39,632 bases of DNA from Verrucomicrobiota bacterium (GCA_021413925.1 JAIOPL010000008.1:1-39632), one strand, 5' to 3'. Shown: positions 18,527 to 27,825, numbered from the stretch's first letter. Numbers and translations are program-made. The notes: generated from the letters alone by a model not told the origin.

Positions 18527-19533
18527 CCCAAAAGGATTCTGGCCGTCACCAGATAACAGGTGACCGTGAAGAGGTCGGCTGCCGCAAGGGTGATCGGGCC
18601 CGCCGCAATCTTGGGGTCCCAGTGGACACTACGGAGCAGTACAGGCACGAGCACGCCCAGTAAGCCTGATACGAGTACAGAAAGCACAACGCTCCCGCCG
18701 ATCGAAATCGCTGTCACAGTATCATGCCAGCAGAGAGAGACCATCAGCGCCACGGCAACCCCGGCAAGCAATCCAAGCAAGGCGGCCGTGACTCCCTCGC
18801 GGCGGAGTTTCACACGGAGCCATTTCCATCGAACCCGGGAATGGGGGAGCGATTGGACCGTCAAGGCCAGCGACTGGGCTGCCACCGCCTCGCCGAGTCC
18901 CAGCACCAATGCCATGAAGACAGCCAGAACCACCCGTTGCTGGAGGGTTGATGCAAAGGCCCCTGCCAGAACCGCACAGAGCACCCCGCCCGAGACGGTG
19001 GCTGCCAACCATGGGAAGCGAATGCCGAAGGCCTTCCACGGGGAGGCATGCAGCACTTCCTGCACGTGGATGCCGATTGACTGAAAGAGCTGGTCGTTAT
19101 TGGTTCCCGTGCTGAGCTCCATCACCTCATCGGTGAAAAGCCCCACATCAATGATGCCACGGAGTCTTTTGTTTCCGTCGACCACAGGAATCGCCAAGAA
19201 CTTATGAAGAATGAAGCACTCGCAGGCCTCCATCAGGGTTGCATTCTCCGGAAGAGAAAGCACCCGAGTCATCATCACCTCTGAGATCCGACTGTCGAGC
19301 GGTTCGGTCAGAAGTTTCCGGGCCGGCACAACACCGGATAGACATCCCTCGGCATCGACGACATAGAAGTAAAAGATCCGCTCTGCTAATCCGGTAGCAC
19401 GGATCGCATCAAGAGCCTGCCCCACAGTCTGATCGACCCTGAGAGGCGGCGGACCAGGACTGATGAATTCTGAAATCGGGCGACCCAGATGTTCCTTGGG
19501 AGCGTTCCCCGCAGGCGATGATTTAGGGGACAT
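18523..19533 (-). CDS. MgtE-like magnesium transporter, short form
   Basis: The 336-residue protein has a tandem CBS pair (about 20-140) joined by a helix to a five-segment membrane domain (about 168-335). The C-terminal block DPKIAAGPITLAAADLFTVT matches the MgtE pore helix and contains the Asp expected at the Mg2+ site. FPWLAATVSGGVLCAVLAG resembles the first pore segment. It lacks the superhelical N domain of full-length MgtE (about 450 aa), and the family's GNAGTQ motif reads GEAVAAQS. Cation selectivity is therefore uncertain. It follows clpC by 52 bases and may be co-transcribed with it. Its stop codon is supplied by the TTAA edge of the adjacent element. Confidence 0.8.
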   Translation of the reverse strand: MSPKSSPAGNAPKEHLGRPISEFISPGPPPLRVDQTVGQALDAIRATGLAERIFYFYVVDAEGCLSGVVPARKLLTEPLDSRISEVMMTRVLSLPENATLMEACECFILHKFLAIPVVDGNKRLRGIIDVGLFTDEVMELSTGTNNDQLFQSIGIHVQEVLHASPWKAFGIRFPWLAATVSGGVLCAVLAGAFASTLQQRVVLAVFMALVLGLGEAVAAQSLALTVQSLPHSRVRWKWLRVKLRREGVTAALLGLLAGVAVALMVSLCWHDTVTAISIGGSVVLSVLVSGLLGVLVPVLLRSVHWDPKIAAGPITLAAADLFTVTCYLVTARILLG

Positions 19534-19585
19534 TGCCCGGAAATTCGCGGAGCGCTCAGTTACTCGAATTGCTTACAGAGAAATC

Positions 19586-22114
19586 CTAGCCCTTGGCCTT
19601 CCGGGTCTTAGCTGGGGCAGGGGGCGCACCGCCGGGGACTTCGGAAACCTTGAAAGCGAGCTTCTCTCCGTCACGGGTAACCTGGATCTGGTCACCCGCC
19701 TTGAAAGTTCCACGCAGGATCTCCTCGGCCATCGGGTCCTCGAGGTAGCGCTCCACGGCACGACGCATCGGACGGGCTCCGTACGTGGGATCGTATCCCT
19801 TCTCGATCAGGAGTTCATGCGACGCCGCATCGAGGGTAAGAATGATTTCCTTCTCCTTGATCCGGTCAACCACCTTGACTACCTCCAGATCGACGATGCG
19901 CGTCAGCATCTCCTTGGAGAGCGTATGGAAGACAATGATGTCGTCGAGACGGTTCAGGAACTCGGGTTTAAAGACCTTCTTGGTCTCTTCCAGAATCTTG
20001 CCCTGCATCGTGTCGTAACCTTCATCGTGCTTCGGAGCACCGAATCCGAGCGTGGTCTGCTTCTTGATCAGCTCGGCGCCCACATTCGAGGTCAGAATGA
20101 TGATGGTATTCCGGAAGTCGATCTTGCGACCCAGACTGTCAGTGATGGTCCCCTCCTCCAGGATCTGGAGCAGCAGGTGCATGACGTCGGGGTGGGCTTT
20201 TTCCACCTCATCAAACAGGACAACGGAATAGGGACGGCGGCGGACGGCCTCGGAGAGCTGTCCTCCCTCCTCATGACCGACATAGCCCGGAGGGGATCCG
20301 ATGAGCCTTGAGGAGGTGAATTTCTCCATGTACTCGGACATGTCGATCTGGATGAGCGCATCGGAGTCGCCGAACATGAATTCCGCCAGCGAGCGGGCCA
20401 GAAAGGTTTTGCCGACACCTGTGGGGCCGAGAAAGATGAAGGAACCGATCGGGCGGCGTGGATCCTTGAGGTCGGCACGGGAGCGGCGGAGCGCCTTGCT
20501 GATCGCCGTGACTGCCTCGTCCTGACCGATGACGCGCTTCTTGAGCTCTTCCTCCATCGCAAGGAGTTTTGCCGTCTCCTTCTGCTCCATACGGTTGAGC
20601 GGCACACCGGTCCACTTGGAGAGGACATGCATGATCTCCTCTTCGCCGACGATGACCTCGCGCTCATCGCGCTCTTTCCGCCAAGTGGCCAAGGCTACCT
20701 CCAGATCCTCTTTGGCTTTTTTCTCGGTATCGCGAAGTGAAGCCGCCTTCTCGAAATCCTGGGCCTTGATGGCGGCCTCTTTTTCACCCCGAATCCGATC
20801 GATGTCGGCCTCGAGATCCTTGGTGGAGGGAGGACGGGTCATCGCGCCGATCCGCGCACGGGAACCAGCCTCGTCCATGAGATCGATCGCCTTGTCGGGC
20901 AGGAAGCGCCCGGTAAGATAGCGGTCGGAGAGTTTGGCAGCAGCCTCCAGCGCAGCGTCGGTGATGACGGCCTTGTGGTGAGCCTCGTACTTGGGACGAA
21001 GGCCCTTGAGAATGAGGACGGTGTCGGTGACGGAAGGAGCCTCGACCTTCACGGACTGGAAACGACGCTCCAGTGCCGAGTCCTTCTCAATGTACTTGCG
21101 GTACTCGTTCAGCGTGGTGGCCCCGATGCACTGGAGCTCACCGCGACTGAGAGCCGGCTTGATGATGTTGGAGGCATCCATGGCGCCTTCGGCGGAGCCA
21201 GCACCGACAATGGTGTGCATCTCGTCGATGAAGAGGATGACATTCTTGTTCTTACGGATTTCGTCCATCACCGCCTTGATTCGCTCTTCGAACTGTCCGC
21301 GGTATTTCGTGCCGGCCACCATGAGGGCAAGATCGAGCGTGATGACACGCTTGCCGACCAGAAGTTCCGGCACATTGCCGGCGACAATCTCCTGAGCGAG
21401 TCCCTCGGCGATGGCTGTCTTGCCGACACCGGCTTCGCCGATCAACACGGGGTTGTTCTTGCTGCGACGGCAGAGAATCTGAATCACACGCTCGATCTCC
21501 TCGGCACGGCCGATCACGGGATCAAGCTCCCCCTTGGAAGCCATCTCGGTGAGGTCGCGTCCAAAGGCTTTCAGGGCCGGGGTCTTCCCCTCTTTTCGGG
21601 AAGAACTTCCGGAGGCGGAGGCCATTTCCTCTTCATCACCCGAACCCTCGTGTTCCTGACCCTCCTCGGGGTTGAAGTTGGGATCGAGTTCCTTGAGCAC
21701 CTCGTTGCGTGTGCGGTCGAGATCGACTTCCAAATTCTTCAAAACCTGGGCGGCAACCCCCTCACCTTCACGGAGCAGACCGAGCAGGATATGCTCGGTT
21801 CCGACGTAGGAGTGCTGCAGGGCCTTGGCCTCTTTGCCAGCAAGGGCCAGCACCTTCTTCACGCGGGGCGTGTAGGGAATATTCCCAGCCATCTTATTTT
21901 CCTGACCGGAACCGACCTGCTTCTCAACCTCCTGGCGGACAGTCTCCAAATCCAGTCCCATCTTCTGAAGCACATTCACGGCCACTCCCTGACCCAGCTT
22001 GATGAGGCCCAGCAGCAGATGCTCGGTCCCGACATAGTTGTGGTTGAAGCGATCAGCTTCCTTGCGTGAAAGGGCAAGGACCTGCTGGGCGCGCGGCGTG
22101 AAATTGTTCATCAT
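19586..22114 (-). CDS. clpC: Clp protease ATPase subunit ClpC
   Basis: ClpC is the AAA+ unfoldase that feeds proteins to ClpP. The N domain (about 1-145) contains two Clp-N repeats, each with YVGTEHxLLGL; their Glu31 and Glu107 correspond to the phospho-arginine receptor glutamates known in Bacillus ClpC (E32, E106). An acidic linker (about 148-165) follows. D1 has Walker A GEAGVGKT at 226-233, then a UVR-type coiled-coil middle region ([17 protein letters not shown]). D2 carries [14 protein letters not shown] and the sensor and arginine-finger regions. The ClpP-docking loop appears as LGF in [11 protein letters not shown]. The ATG is set by GAGGAA four bases ahead and by the ATGA overlap with mcsB. 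Confidence 0.96.
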   Translation of the reverse strand: MMNNFTPRAQQVLALSRKEADRFNHNYVGTEHLLLGLIKLGQGVAVNVLQKMGLDLETVRQEVEKQVGSGQENKMAGNIPYTPRVKKVLALAGKEAKALQHSYVGTEHILLGLLREGEGVAAQVLKNLEVDLDRTRNEVLKELDPNFNPEEGQEHEGSGDEEEMASASGSSSRKEGKTPALKAFGRDLTEMASKGELDPVIGRAEEIERVIQILCRRSKNNPVLIGEAGVGKTAIAEGLAQEIVAGNVPELLVGKRVITLDLALMVAGTKYRGQFEERIKAVMDEIRKNKNVILFIDEMHTIVGAGSAEGAMDASNIIKPALSRGELQCIGATTLNEYRKYIEKDSALERRFQSVKVEAPSVTDTVLILKGLRPKYEAHHKAVITDAALEAAAKLSDRYLTGRFLPDKAIDLMDEAGSRARIGAMTRPPSTKDLEADIDRIRGEKEAAIKAQDFEKAASLRDTEKKAKEDLEVALATWRKERDEREVIVGEEEIMHVLSKWTGVPLNRMEQKETAKLLAMEEELKKRVIGQDEAVTAISKALRRSRADLKDPRRPIGSFIFLGPTGVGKTFLARSLAEFMFGDSDALIQIDMSEYMEKFTSSRLIGSPPGYVGHEEGGQLSEAVRRRPYSVVLFDEVEKAHPDVMHLLLQILEEGTITDSLGRKIDFRNTIIILTSNVGAELIKKQTTLGFGAPKHDEGYDTMQGKILEETKKVFKPEFLNRLDDIIVFHTLSKEMLTRIVDLEVVKVVDRIKEKEIILTLDAASHELLIEKGYDPTYGARPMRRAVERYLEDPMAEEILRGTFKAGDQIQVTRDGEKLAFKVSEVPGGAPPAPAKTRKAKG

Positions 22115-23250
22115 GATTCCTCGCTTGTTTCGGATGTGCTGCTTGTGCTCGTTGTGGTGGAGCCATTGGTCGGGATTTTCCCGATTTCAGGTTCCGGCAT
22201 CTGTTTTAACTTCGCTCGAATAAGGGCCGCGCGCAAGGAATCGCGTTCTTCGGCCCCCAATTTCGTGACTTGCAGCCCCTTCTGGAGATGGGCTGGCTGG
22301 GTCTCGATGAAAAGTTCGTCCACATGGAGACGGTTGTTTGATGGGAAGAGGCCAAGATCGACACCCATCTTGATGAACGAGAGTAGGTTCAAAGCTTCCT
22401 TCGAGGTTATCGAATGGGCATGGCAGAGGATGCCATAGGCCCTACCGATCTGGTCCAGGAGAGTCTCGGCACGCTGCTGGAGCAGAATCTGGCGGGCATT
22501 CTGCTCATGTTCCAGGATCTGGAAAATGACCTTGTTCAGGCGCCCGATGATCTCCTCCTCGGTCTCTCCGAGAGTCGTCTGGTTGGATACCTGGAAGAGG
22601 TTCCCCATCGCCTCGGTTCCCTCCCCATGGAGGCCGCGCACGGCAAGACCGATCTTATTGACCGAGTTGATGATCTTGTTCACCTGCTCCGACATGACGA
22701 GACCCGGCAAATGCATCATCGCGCTGGCCCTCATACCCGTACCCACATTCGTCGGGCAGGCCGTCAGGTAGCCGAGATCGTTATGGAAGGCGAAGTCCAG
22801 CGTGTCCTCCAGCTCTGAATCAGTCTGGTTGATCATGGCAAAGACCTGGTCCAACTGAAGCCCTGCCCGGATCGCCTGCATCCGGAGGTGATCCTCCTCA
22901 TTGATCATGAAGCTGAGAGTCTGTGACGTATTCATCACGACGGCGCTGCCGGCTCCCTTGGCCGCATGCTCACGGCTGATAAGGTGGCGTTCCACGAGAA
23001 CCTGCTTCTCGAGCGCGGAGAGATCATCCAACTTCTCGGAGAAGGATTCCTCCATCTCGGGAAGCTGCTCCACGGCAGTCCGTATCTCTTCGAGGACCGC
23101 CACGCGTTCCGCCTTCTTCGCCCACCCCGGGAAGGGCTTGCCTTTCAGATTACGGGCCAGTCTGACACGGCTGCTCACCACGATCTGATCATGGGGACCG
23201 GCTCCGCTGAGCCACTCGCCCGTGTTGGCAATGATCCGGGAGAGCTTCAC
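22111..23250 (-). CDS. mcsB: Protein arginine kinase McsB
   Basis: McsB phosphorylates arginines of proteins, marking them for ClpC. The ATP:guanido phosphotransferase core is intact: VVSSRVRLARNL near 24-35 with the ATP-phosphate-binding arginines, NEEDH at 117-121, the reactive-cysteine block TACPTNVGTG with Cys165 and the RGLHGEGTEAMGN loop near 205-217. The C-terminal part contains IETQPAHLQK and ERDSLRAALIRAKL, matching the phospho-arginine binding region of Bacillus McsB. At 379 aa the length is close to the family norm. It overlaps mcsA and clpC by four bases each (ATGA). Animal creatine or arginine kinases share the fold but not this C-terminal region or context. Confidence 0.93.
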   Translation of the reverse strand: MKLSRIIANTGEWLSGAGPHDQIVVSSRVRLARNLKGKPFPGWAKKAERVAVLEEIRTAVEQLPEMEESFSEKLDDLSALEKQVLVERHLISREHAAKGAGSAVVMNTSQTLSFMINEEDHLRMQAIRAGLQLDQVFAMINQTDSELEDTLDFAFHNDLGYLTACPTNVGTGMRASAMMHLPGLVMSEQVNKIINSVNKIGLAVRGLHGEGTEAMGNLFQVSNQTTLGETEEEIIGRLNKVIFQILEHEQNARQILLQQRAETLLDQIGRAYGILCHAHSITSKEALNLLSFIKMGVDLGLFPSNNRLHVDELFIETQPAHLQKGLQVTKLGAEERDSLRAALIRAKLKQMPEPEIGKIPTNGSTTTSTSSTSETSEES

Positions 23251-23858
23251 GCTTGCTTGCGGGGTTTTGGAGCGCCAAGAGCCTGGGCGGTCTCGGCAGT
23301 TCCGGGAGATTGAGCTATTGAGGCAATGCGATTCACTTCGGCAGAGGGCTCCTGAGAAGATATCGCCTCGGCATGGGATTCCTCCTCCAGCTTGCGGATC
23401 CGATCACGCAGGGTTGCCGCCTCTTCGAACTGCTCCTCCTGGACCGCCTTCTGGAGGCTTGCCTGCAACTCAGTCAGCTCCTTGTTGCGCAGACGCCCAA
23501 CGCGTAGCTTGGCTGGCACTTTTCCGGTGTGGACGCTTCCGCGATGCATGTTCTTGAGCATGCCGGATAGTCCCTCGGCAAAGGCGTCATAGCAGGCGCT
23601 GCATCCGAGACGCCCCGTTTTCTTAAAATCGGCCTGTGAGAAACCGCAGACCGGACAGCGAATGCCCGCTGGGTTCTTGTCGATTTCCTGAGCGGCCCCC
23701 AGACCCAGCAGGAGATCCGCCAAAGCGAATCCGGTCGGATCGTTGACCCCCTTCTCCTTCGAGCATACCTCGCAGAGATTCACCTTCTGCATCTTCCCCT
23801 CCACGATCTGGGTCAGGAAGACAGTGGCCTCCTTGGATTTGCAGACATCACAGAACAT
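23247..23858 (-). CDS. mcsA: McsA-like zinc-finger/UVR protein
   Basis: McsA activates McsB in Bacillus. This 203-residue protein has four CxxC pairs (Cys3/6, 28/31, 68/71 and 81/84), enough for two zinc sites, and a UVR motif near 128-162 (LQASLQKAVQEEQFEEAATLRDRIRKL), shared with UvrB/UvrC and ClpC. A 40-residue low-complexity tail follows. It is first in the mcsA-mcsB-clpC run, but no ctsR-like repressor precedes it; ilvE lies 25 bases upstream instead. Function as McsB activator is inferred from motif order and position. Confidence 0.9.
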   Translation of the reverse strand: MFCDVCKSKEATVFLTQIVEGKMQKVNLCEVCSKEKGVNDPTGFALADLLLGLGAAQEIDKNPAGIRCPVCGFSQADFKKTGRLGCSACYDAFAEGLSGMLKNMHRGSVHTGKVPAKLRVGRLRNKELTELQASLQKAVQEEQFEEAATLRDRIRKLEEESHAEAISSQEPSAEVNRIASIAQSPGTAETAQALGAPKPRKQA

Positions 23859-23883
23859 AGGTGTGGGTGAAAAATGGCTGATA

Positions 23884-24753
23884 TCAACAGATCGGCGTGC
23901 CTTCGGTCTGTGTCAACTCGTGGAATCGGGCGATCAGGCGCTGGGTGACCGGACCGGGCTTGCCATCCCCGATCGGACGCTTATCAAGCTCCACTGCGGG
24001 GATGATCTCGGCAGCGGTGCCAGTCAGGAAACACTCGTCGGCTGTGTAGATATCGTAGCGGGTCATCTGCGGCTCTGATACCTCCAGACCCAACTCATCG
24101 GCGATCTGAATAGCCACGGCACGCGTGACTCCGGCGAGCGCTCCCGAGGAGATCGGCGGCGTGGTGATCAATCCGTCTGAGACAATAAAGATATTGTCGC
24201 CGGTGCACTCGGCAACGAGCCCCTGCTCGTTCAGCATCAGCCCCTCGCCTGCTCCGGCGTGGGTGGCCTCGATCTTGGCCATGATATTGTTGAGATAGTT
24301 AAGCGACTTCACCATCGGACTGAGGGCCCCATGGGCAATGCGGCGCGTGGAGCAGGTCACAACCTTCAGTCCCTTCTCATAGCTCTCAGCGGGATAGAGC
24401 GTGATCTTGGCAGCGATGATGATGACAGTCGGCTTCGGGCAATGCTCGGGGCTGAGTCCCAGGTTCCCCTTACCTCGGGTCACCACAAGGCGGATGTATC
24501 CATCCTTCAGCTCATTACGGCGGATCGTTTCGAGCAGCGCCTCGGTCATTGCGGCACGATCCAGCGGAATCACCATCCAGATCGCGGCGGCCGACTTGTA
24601 GAGTCGGTTAATGTGCTCCTCCAGACGGAAGACCTTGCCGTTGTAGAATCGGATCCCCTCGAACACGCCGTCTCCATAGAGAAGGCCGTGGTCGAACACC
24701 GAGATCTTGGCCTCGGATTCAGGGTAGAAAGCACCGTCGATATAGATCTGCAT
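23884..24753 (-). CDS. ilvE: Branched-chain amino acid aminotransferase
   Basis: IlvE transfers amino groups between glutamate and branched-chain 2-oxo acids, the last step in valine, leucine and isoleucine synthesis. Fold-type IV landmarks are DHGLLYGDGVFEGIRFYNG near 21-39, the phosphate-binding HINRL with Arg50, the PLP lysine Lys149 in VKSLNYLNNIMAK and Glu182 in VAECTGDNIF. The late GTLAE-like region reads TGTAAEIIP. At 289 aa it is slightly short of E. coli IlvE (309). D-alanine transaminase is an alternative with the same fold, but the EGIRFYNG and SLNYLNNI blocks favour branched-chain substrates. It lies 43 bases after the acyl-CoA synthetase gene. Confidence 0.88.
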   Translation of the reverse strand: MQIYIDGAFYPESEAKISVFDHGLLYGDGVFEGIRFYNGKVFRLEEHINRLYKSAAAIWMVIPLDRAAMTEALLETIRRNELKDGYIRLVVTRGKGNLGLSPEHCPKPTVIIIAAKITLYPAESYEKGLKVVTCSTRRIAHGALSPMVKSLNYLNNIMAKIEATHAGAGEGLMLNEQGLVAECTGDNIFIVSDGLITTPPISSGALAGVTRAVAIQIADELGLEVSEPQMTRYDIYTADECFLTGTAAEIIPAVELDKRPIGDGKPGPVTQRLIARFHELTQTEGTPIC

Positions 24754-24796
24754 AACTTCTTAAATTATGGATTGGAGCAAGGTCGCTGACAAGCGA

Positions 24797-26728
24797 CTAG
24801 GCGTCAAACATGGCGCCGATTTCCTTGCCGTATTTCTCGGTGATGACATGGCGGCGGAGCTTGAAGGTCATCGTGAGCTCGTCCCCGACCTGAAACGGCT
24901 TCTCGATCAGCTCAAACGCGGCGATGCGCTCGAAGGGCTTGAATCCCGTGGCATCTCCGACAAGGCGTCTAATCTCGAGGCGGAGCATCTCACGGGCCTC
25001 GGGGTGTGCTTTGAGCGCTGCAACATCATCGGCAGCAATGCACGCTCCCGCAAATCCAGCAAATCCGGCAAGCGAAGGGACCACCAGTAGTCCGAGATGC
25101 TTCTGATCCTGACCCACGACCATGCATTGGTCGATCAGGTGGGACTCGAGCAACTTGGACTCGATGGGGAGAGGTTCCACATTCTCGCCGCCTAGCAGAA
25201 CGATGGTCTCCTTGCACCGACCGACGATCTTCAGGCAGTCGTTGAAGGACATCACCCCAAGATCGCCGGTAGCTAGCCATCCGTCCTGCAGGACGCGAGC
25301 AGTTCCCTCGGGATCCTTGTAGTATCCCTTCATGATCTGAGGGCCCTTGGCATGGATCTCGCCACGCTTTCCACGGCCGAGATCCCTGCGTGTCGGATCG
25401 GGGTAGAGAATCGCCCCCGTCACGAGATCGACGATTCGGATCTCCGTCCCAGGAAAGACGGGGCCGACCGTGCCGATCACGAGTTTTTCCCAGGTGCGAA
25501 CGGCTAGCACCGGGCAGCTCTCCGTGAGCCCATAGCCCTCAAGCACAGGGATGCCGATATCATTGAAGAAGGCATCGACATGGGGAGGCAGGGCTCCACC
25601 ACCGGAAATCGTCCCCCGGAACTCACCGCCGACCACGGCACGCAGCTTGGAGAGAACCAAGCGATCCAGCAGTAACGACGGGATGATGCAGAGCGCCCAT
25701 CCTATGGCATGACGAATCGCCAGGAGTGACGAGACCGACACATCGCGACCATGGAGATCGATCTGCCTACCGGAGAAGAAGGAATCGGCCGTGCGCACCT
25801 CGTGGGCTGTGAAGCGGGCCGATCGGAACAAGATCCTGCGGAGAAGTGATGCCTTCTGAACCTTGGACACAATCCGCTGATAGAGCCCCTCCCAGAGACG
25901 GGGAGCCGAAACCATGATTGTCGGCTTCACAGACTGCAAATCCTCTCCAAGATGTCGAAGCGTCGTGTAGTAGGTGTGGACGCCGCAGGCGATGGAGATC
26001 ACCTCGAAGACACGCTCGTAGCTGTGCCAGATGGGCAGGATCGAGAGGGCCCGGTCCTTAGGTGTCAGCACAAAAGGGAGATTCTGAATCTGCGAGGCCA
26101 TCGCGGCATGGGTGAGTTGTACCCCCTTGGGCGTGCCGGTAGTCCCGGAGGTGTAGATGAGGGTGAAGAGATCCGAGGGACTGATGCCTGCGATCCGCTC
26201 CTCAGCGCAGCGATCGCCCTGGAGACGCAGCTTCTCCCCCCGGATCTCGAGATCACGGAGTGCGTGGACATTCTTCGGAAGATGCCCCTCCCCTTCTACG
26301 GGGCTCATCAGGATGAGATGGCGAAGCTTAGGGAGTTGTCCGCGTACGGACTCCACCTTGGCAAGCACGTCAGCATTCTGAACAAAGGCCACCTCAACGT
26401 CAGCATGATCGAGGATATAGGCGATCTCGCCCTCCGTCACATCAGCGGCACGCGGCACATCGGCACCTCCGCAGAACTGAACGGCGGCATCGACCAGAAT
26501 CCACTCGAAGCAATTATCAGAGAGGATTGCGACATGATCGCGGGCCTCGATCCCGAGCTCGATCAATGCCGTCGCAAGGGCAAGCGAGCGGTCAATCCAT
26601 GACCCGAAACTGACGGAGTGAAAGGTCCCGTCGGCCCGACGAGTAGAGAAGGCGGGGCACTGGCCCCACCTGTTCCCCGCCTCCGCAAAGAGGGAGGCGA
26701 GGTTCGGCGCGGAAATCCGTCCGGTCAT
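24797..26728 (-). CDS. Long-chain fatty acid-CoA ligase (AMP-binding family)
   Basis: The 643-residue enzyme belongs to the ANL superfamily, which activates carboxylates by adenylation and transfers them to CoA or a carrier. The P-loop-like motif is IYTSGTTGTPKG near 190-201. A5 appears as GYGLTESCP, A7 as WLATGDLG, and A8 as VGRCKETIVLLGGENVEP. The insert around 300-390, which includes hydrophobic helices (SLLAIRHAIGWALCIIPSLLLDRLV), resembles the membrane-associated long-chain acyl-CoA synthetase subgroup (FAA/FadD15-like). The exact acyl chain cannot be told. It lies 21 bases after the AT-hook gene, and no beta-oxidation gene is adjacent. Confidence 0.87.
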   Translation of the reverse strand: MTGRISAPNLASLFAEAGNRWGQCPAFSTRRADGTFHSVSFGSWIDRSLALATALIELGIEARDHVAILSDNCFEWILVDAAVQFCGGADVPRAADVTEGEIAYILDHADVEVAFVQNADVLAKVESVRGQLPKLRHLILMSPVEGEGHLPKNVHALRDLEIRGEKLRLQGDRCAEERIAGISPSDLFTLIYTSGTTGTPKGVQLTHAAMASQIQNLPFVLTPKDRALSILPIWHSYERVFEVISIACGVHTYYTTLRHLGEDLQSVKPTIMVSAPRLWEGLYQRIVSKVQKASLLRRILFRSARFTAHEVRTADSFFSGRQIDLHGRDVSVSSLLAIRHAIGWALCIIPSLLLDRLVLSKLRAVVGGEFRGTISGGGALPPHVDAFFNDIGIPVLEGYGLTESCPVLAVRTWEKLVIGTVGPVFPGTEIRIVDLVTGAILYPDPTRRDLGRGKRGEIHAKGPQIMKGYYKDPEGTARVLQDGWLATGDLGVMSFNDCLKIVGRCKETIVLLGGENVEPLPIESKLLESHLIDQCMVVGQDQKHLGLLVVPSLAGFAGFAGACIAADDVAALKAHPEAREMLRLEIRRLVGDATGFKPFERIAAFELIEKPFQVGDELTMTFKLRRHVITEKYGKEIGAMFDA

Positions 26729-26749
26729 GAGGTGACCGTGACAGAATGA

Positions 26750-27331
26750 TTAATACGAGGCAGGGGCCTCAGGAGCAACCGCGTCTGTTCCGAAGGAAGA
26801 AACAGGAGCCTGCGCCGGGTGATCGACGGAAGGAGTAGAGACCACCTCGGGAACGATCCCGGTGGGGACAATCCCATCGGCGACATAGAGTCCTTCGCCT
26901 GTCTTCTGGACACCTGCCAGCTTGCCGATACGGACATAGAGGGTCTGCTTGGGGTTCTTGGCAGTCCAGATGTAATTGTCCTGCTCAAGACCGATAAGGA
27001 TCTCCGTCACCTTCATGGGACGGTTGTAGCGATGAAGGACCCTTACCACGGCAGGAGCTAGAGGACCCGAGGGGGAAGTAGGACGAGGGCGGCCGGCTAG
27101 CTTCGATGTGCTGGGCGTGCCATCGGCGGAGAACTTGCGCCCGGAGCCGGGAGGACGACCACGGCGACGGGGGGTCTGAGCGGCCTCCAGAAGCTGGTTC
27201 TTCATAATCACGGTGGCGGCCGGAAGCTCGAGGGTATCGCCAAGGAGTTCGTGGAGCTTCTGCTGAAGACGCTCGATTTTCGAGGCGATCTTCATTGCTT
27301 TCTTCAGTGTAAGTGAGTCAGGGATGGACAT
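26750..27331 (-). CDS. AT-hook and winged-helix-like DNA-binding protein
   Basis: The 193-residue protein has three parts. A helical, probably coiled-coil start (about 8-32) is followed by a basic segment with an AT-hook, RRRGRPPGSGRK at 55-66, and a shorter AGRPRP at 79-84. The third part is a compact domain at about 91-151 (PAVVRVLHRY...MKVTEIL...YVRIGKLAGV...GLYVAD) with the pattern of the winged-helix HARE-HTH group. The tail is Pro/Ala-rich. It is probably nucleoid-associated or a DNA-bridging regulator; the target is unknown. It lies 127 bases downstream of infA and 21 upstream of the acyl-CoA synthetase gene. Confidence 0.72.
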   Translation of the reverse strand: MSIPDSLTLKKAMKIASKIERLQQKLHELLGDTLELPAATVIMKNQLLEAAQTPRRRGRPPGSGRKFSADGTPSTSKLAGRPRPTSPSGPLAPAVVRVLHRYNRPMKVTEILIGLEQDNYIWTAKNPKQTLYVRIGKLAGVQKTGEGLYVADGIVPTGIVPEVVSTPSVDHPAQAPVSSFGTDAVAPEAPASY

Positions 27332-27404
27332 ATAGGTGTAGGGTATCGGGTTTAGGTGATAGGTGATGGGGCTTTAGGGATTGATTGGTTTAATTAGTTT
27401 TGGA

Positions 27405-27456
27405 TTGTAACCTTTTTAGCGATTCAACTTTTTAACTGCGATCCAGATGGATTTGC
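27405..27456. repeat. Low-complexity repeat word and weak hairpin downstream of infA
   Basis: The word TTGTAACCTTTT at 27405-27416, then AACTTTTTAA at 27426-27435, is matched by TTTGTAACCTTTTAACTTTTT at 27778-27798, in the same orientation on the other side of infA. Next to it, ATCC-AGAT-GGAT at 27440-27451 can form a weak hairpin just past the infA stop. Upstream at 27340-27375 is a similar AGGTGATAGGTGATGGG-like low-complexity stretch. Confidence 0.5.
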
Positions 27457-27458
27457 GA

Positions 27459-27677
27459 TTATGCGGTACGGAAGGTAATGCGCGCCTTGGTCAGGTCATA
27501 AGGGGACATTTCGACAGTTACCTTGTCACCGGGGACAATTCGGATGAAATGCTTGCGCATTTTCCCGGAAATATGAGCCAGTAACACGTGGCCGTTTCCG
27601 AGCTTCACACGAAACATGGTGCCAGGGAGAACCTCGACGACAACGCCTTCGGTAGTGATTGCTTCTTCTTTAGCCAT
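27459..27677 (-). CDS. infA: Translation initiation factor IF-1
   Basis: IF-1 binds the A site of the 30S subunit during initiation. The 72-residue protein has the normal length and single OB-fold. Its signature reads [20 protein letters not shown] near 7-26, then the conserved block [28 protein letters not shown] near 35-62, with ARITFR near the end. The start is ATG at 27677; no strong ribosome site is seen upstream. The gene is transcribed away from the exonuclease gene, with 148 bases between them, and is flanked on both sides by TTGTAACCTTTT-type repeat words. Confidence 0.95.
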   Translation of the reverse strand: MAKEEAITTEGVVVEVLPGTMFRVKLGNGHVLLAHISGKMRKHFIRIVPGDKVTVEMSPYDLTKARITFRTA

Positions 27678-27777
27678 AAAGGGGAAGTTTAATATCTAAA
27701 ACATCACTATCTGAAAAGAGAAATCTATTACTTTTACCGAAAGAGAGTACGTATCGCCTCTCTCCAAATCTTTTTAC

Positions 27778-27818
27778 TTTGTAACCTTTTAACTTTTTAG
27801 TCGGATGCGTTAGCATCC
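27778..27818. repeat. Second TTGTAACCTTTT-type word and hairpin before the exonuclease gene
   Basis: The word at 27778-27800 is a direct copy of that downstream of infA. It is followed by a perfect 6-base hairpin at 27803-27818 (GGATGC, loop GTTA, GCATCC), whose end is only 7 bases before the GTG at 27826. The hairpin occupies the place of a ribosome binding site, so it may influence translation of the exonuclease gene. Confidence 0.5.
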
Positions 27819-27825
27819 AAATCCC

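Noticed and set aside
20975-22069. Long plus-strand open frame of 364 codons
   Set aside because: It is antisense to clpC, which has complete domain content and strong motifs; the plus-strand translation shows no recognisable family.
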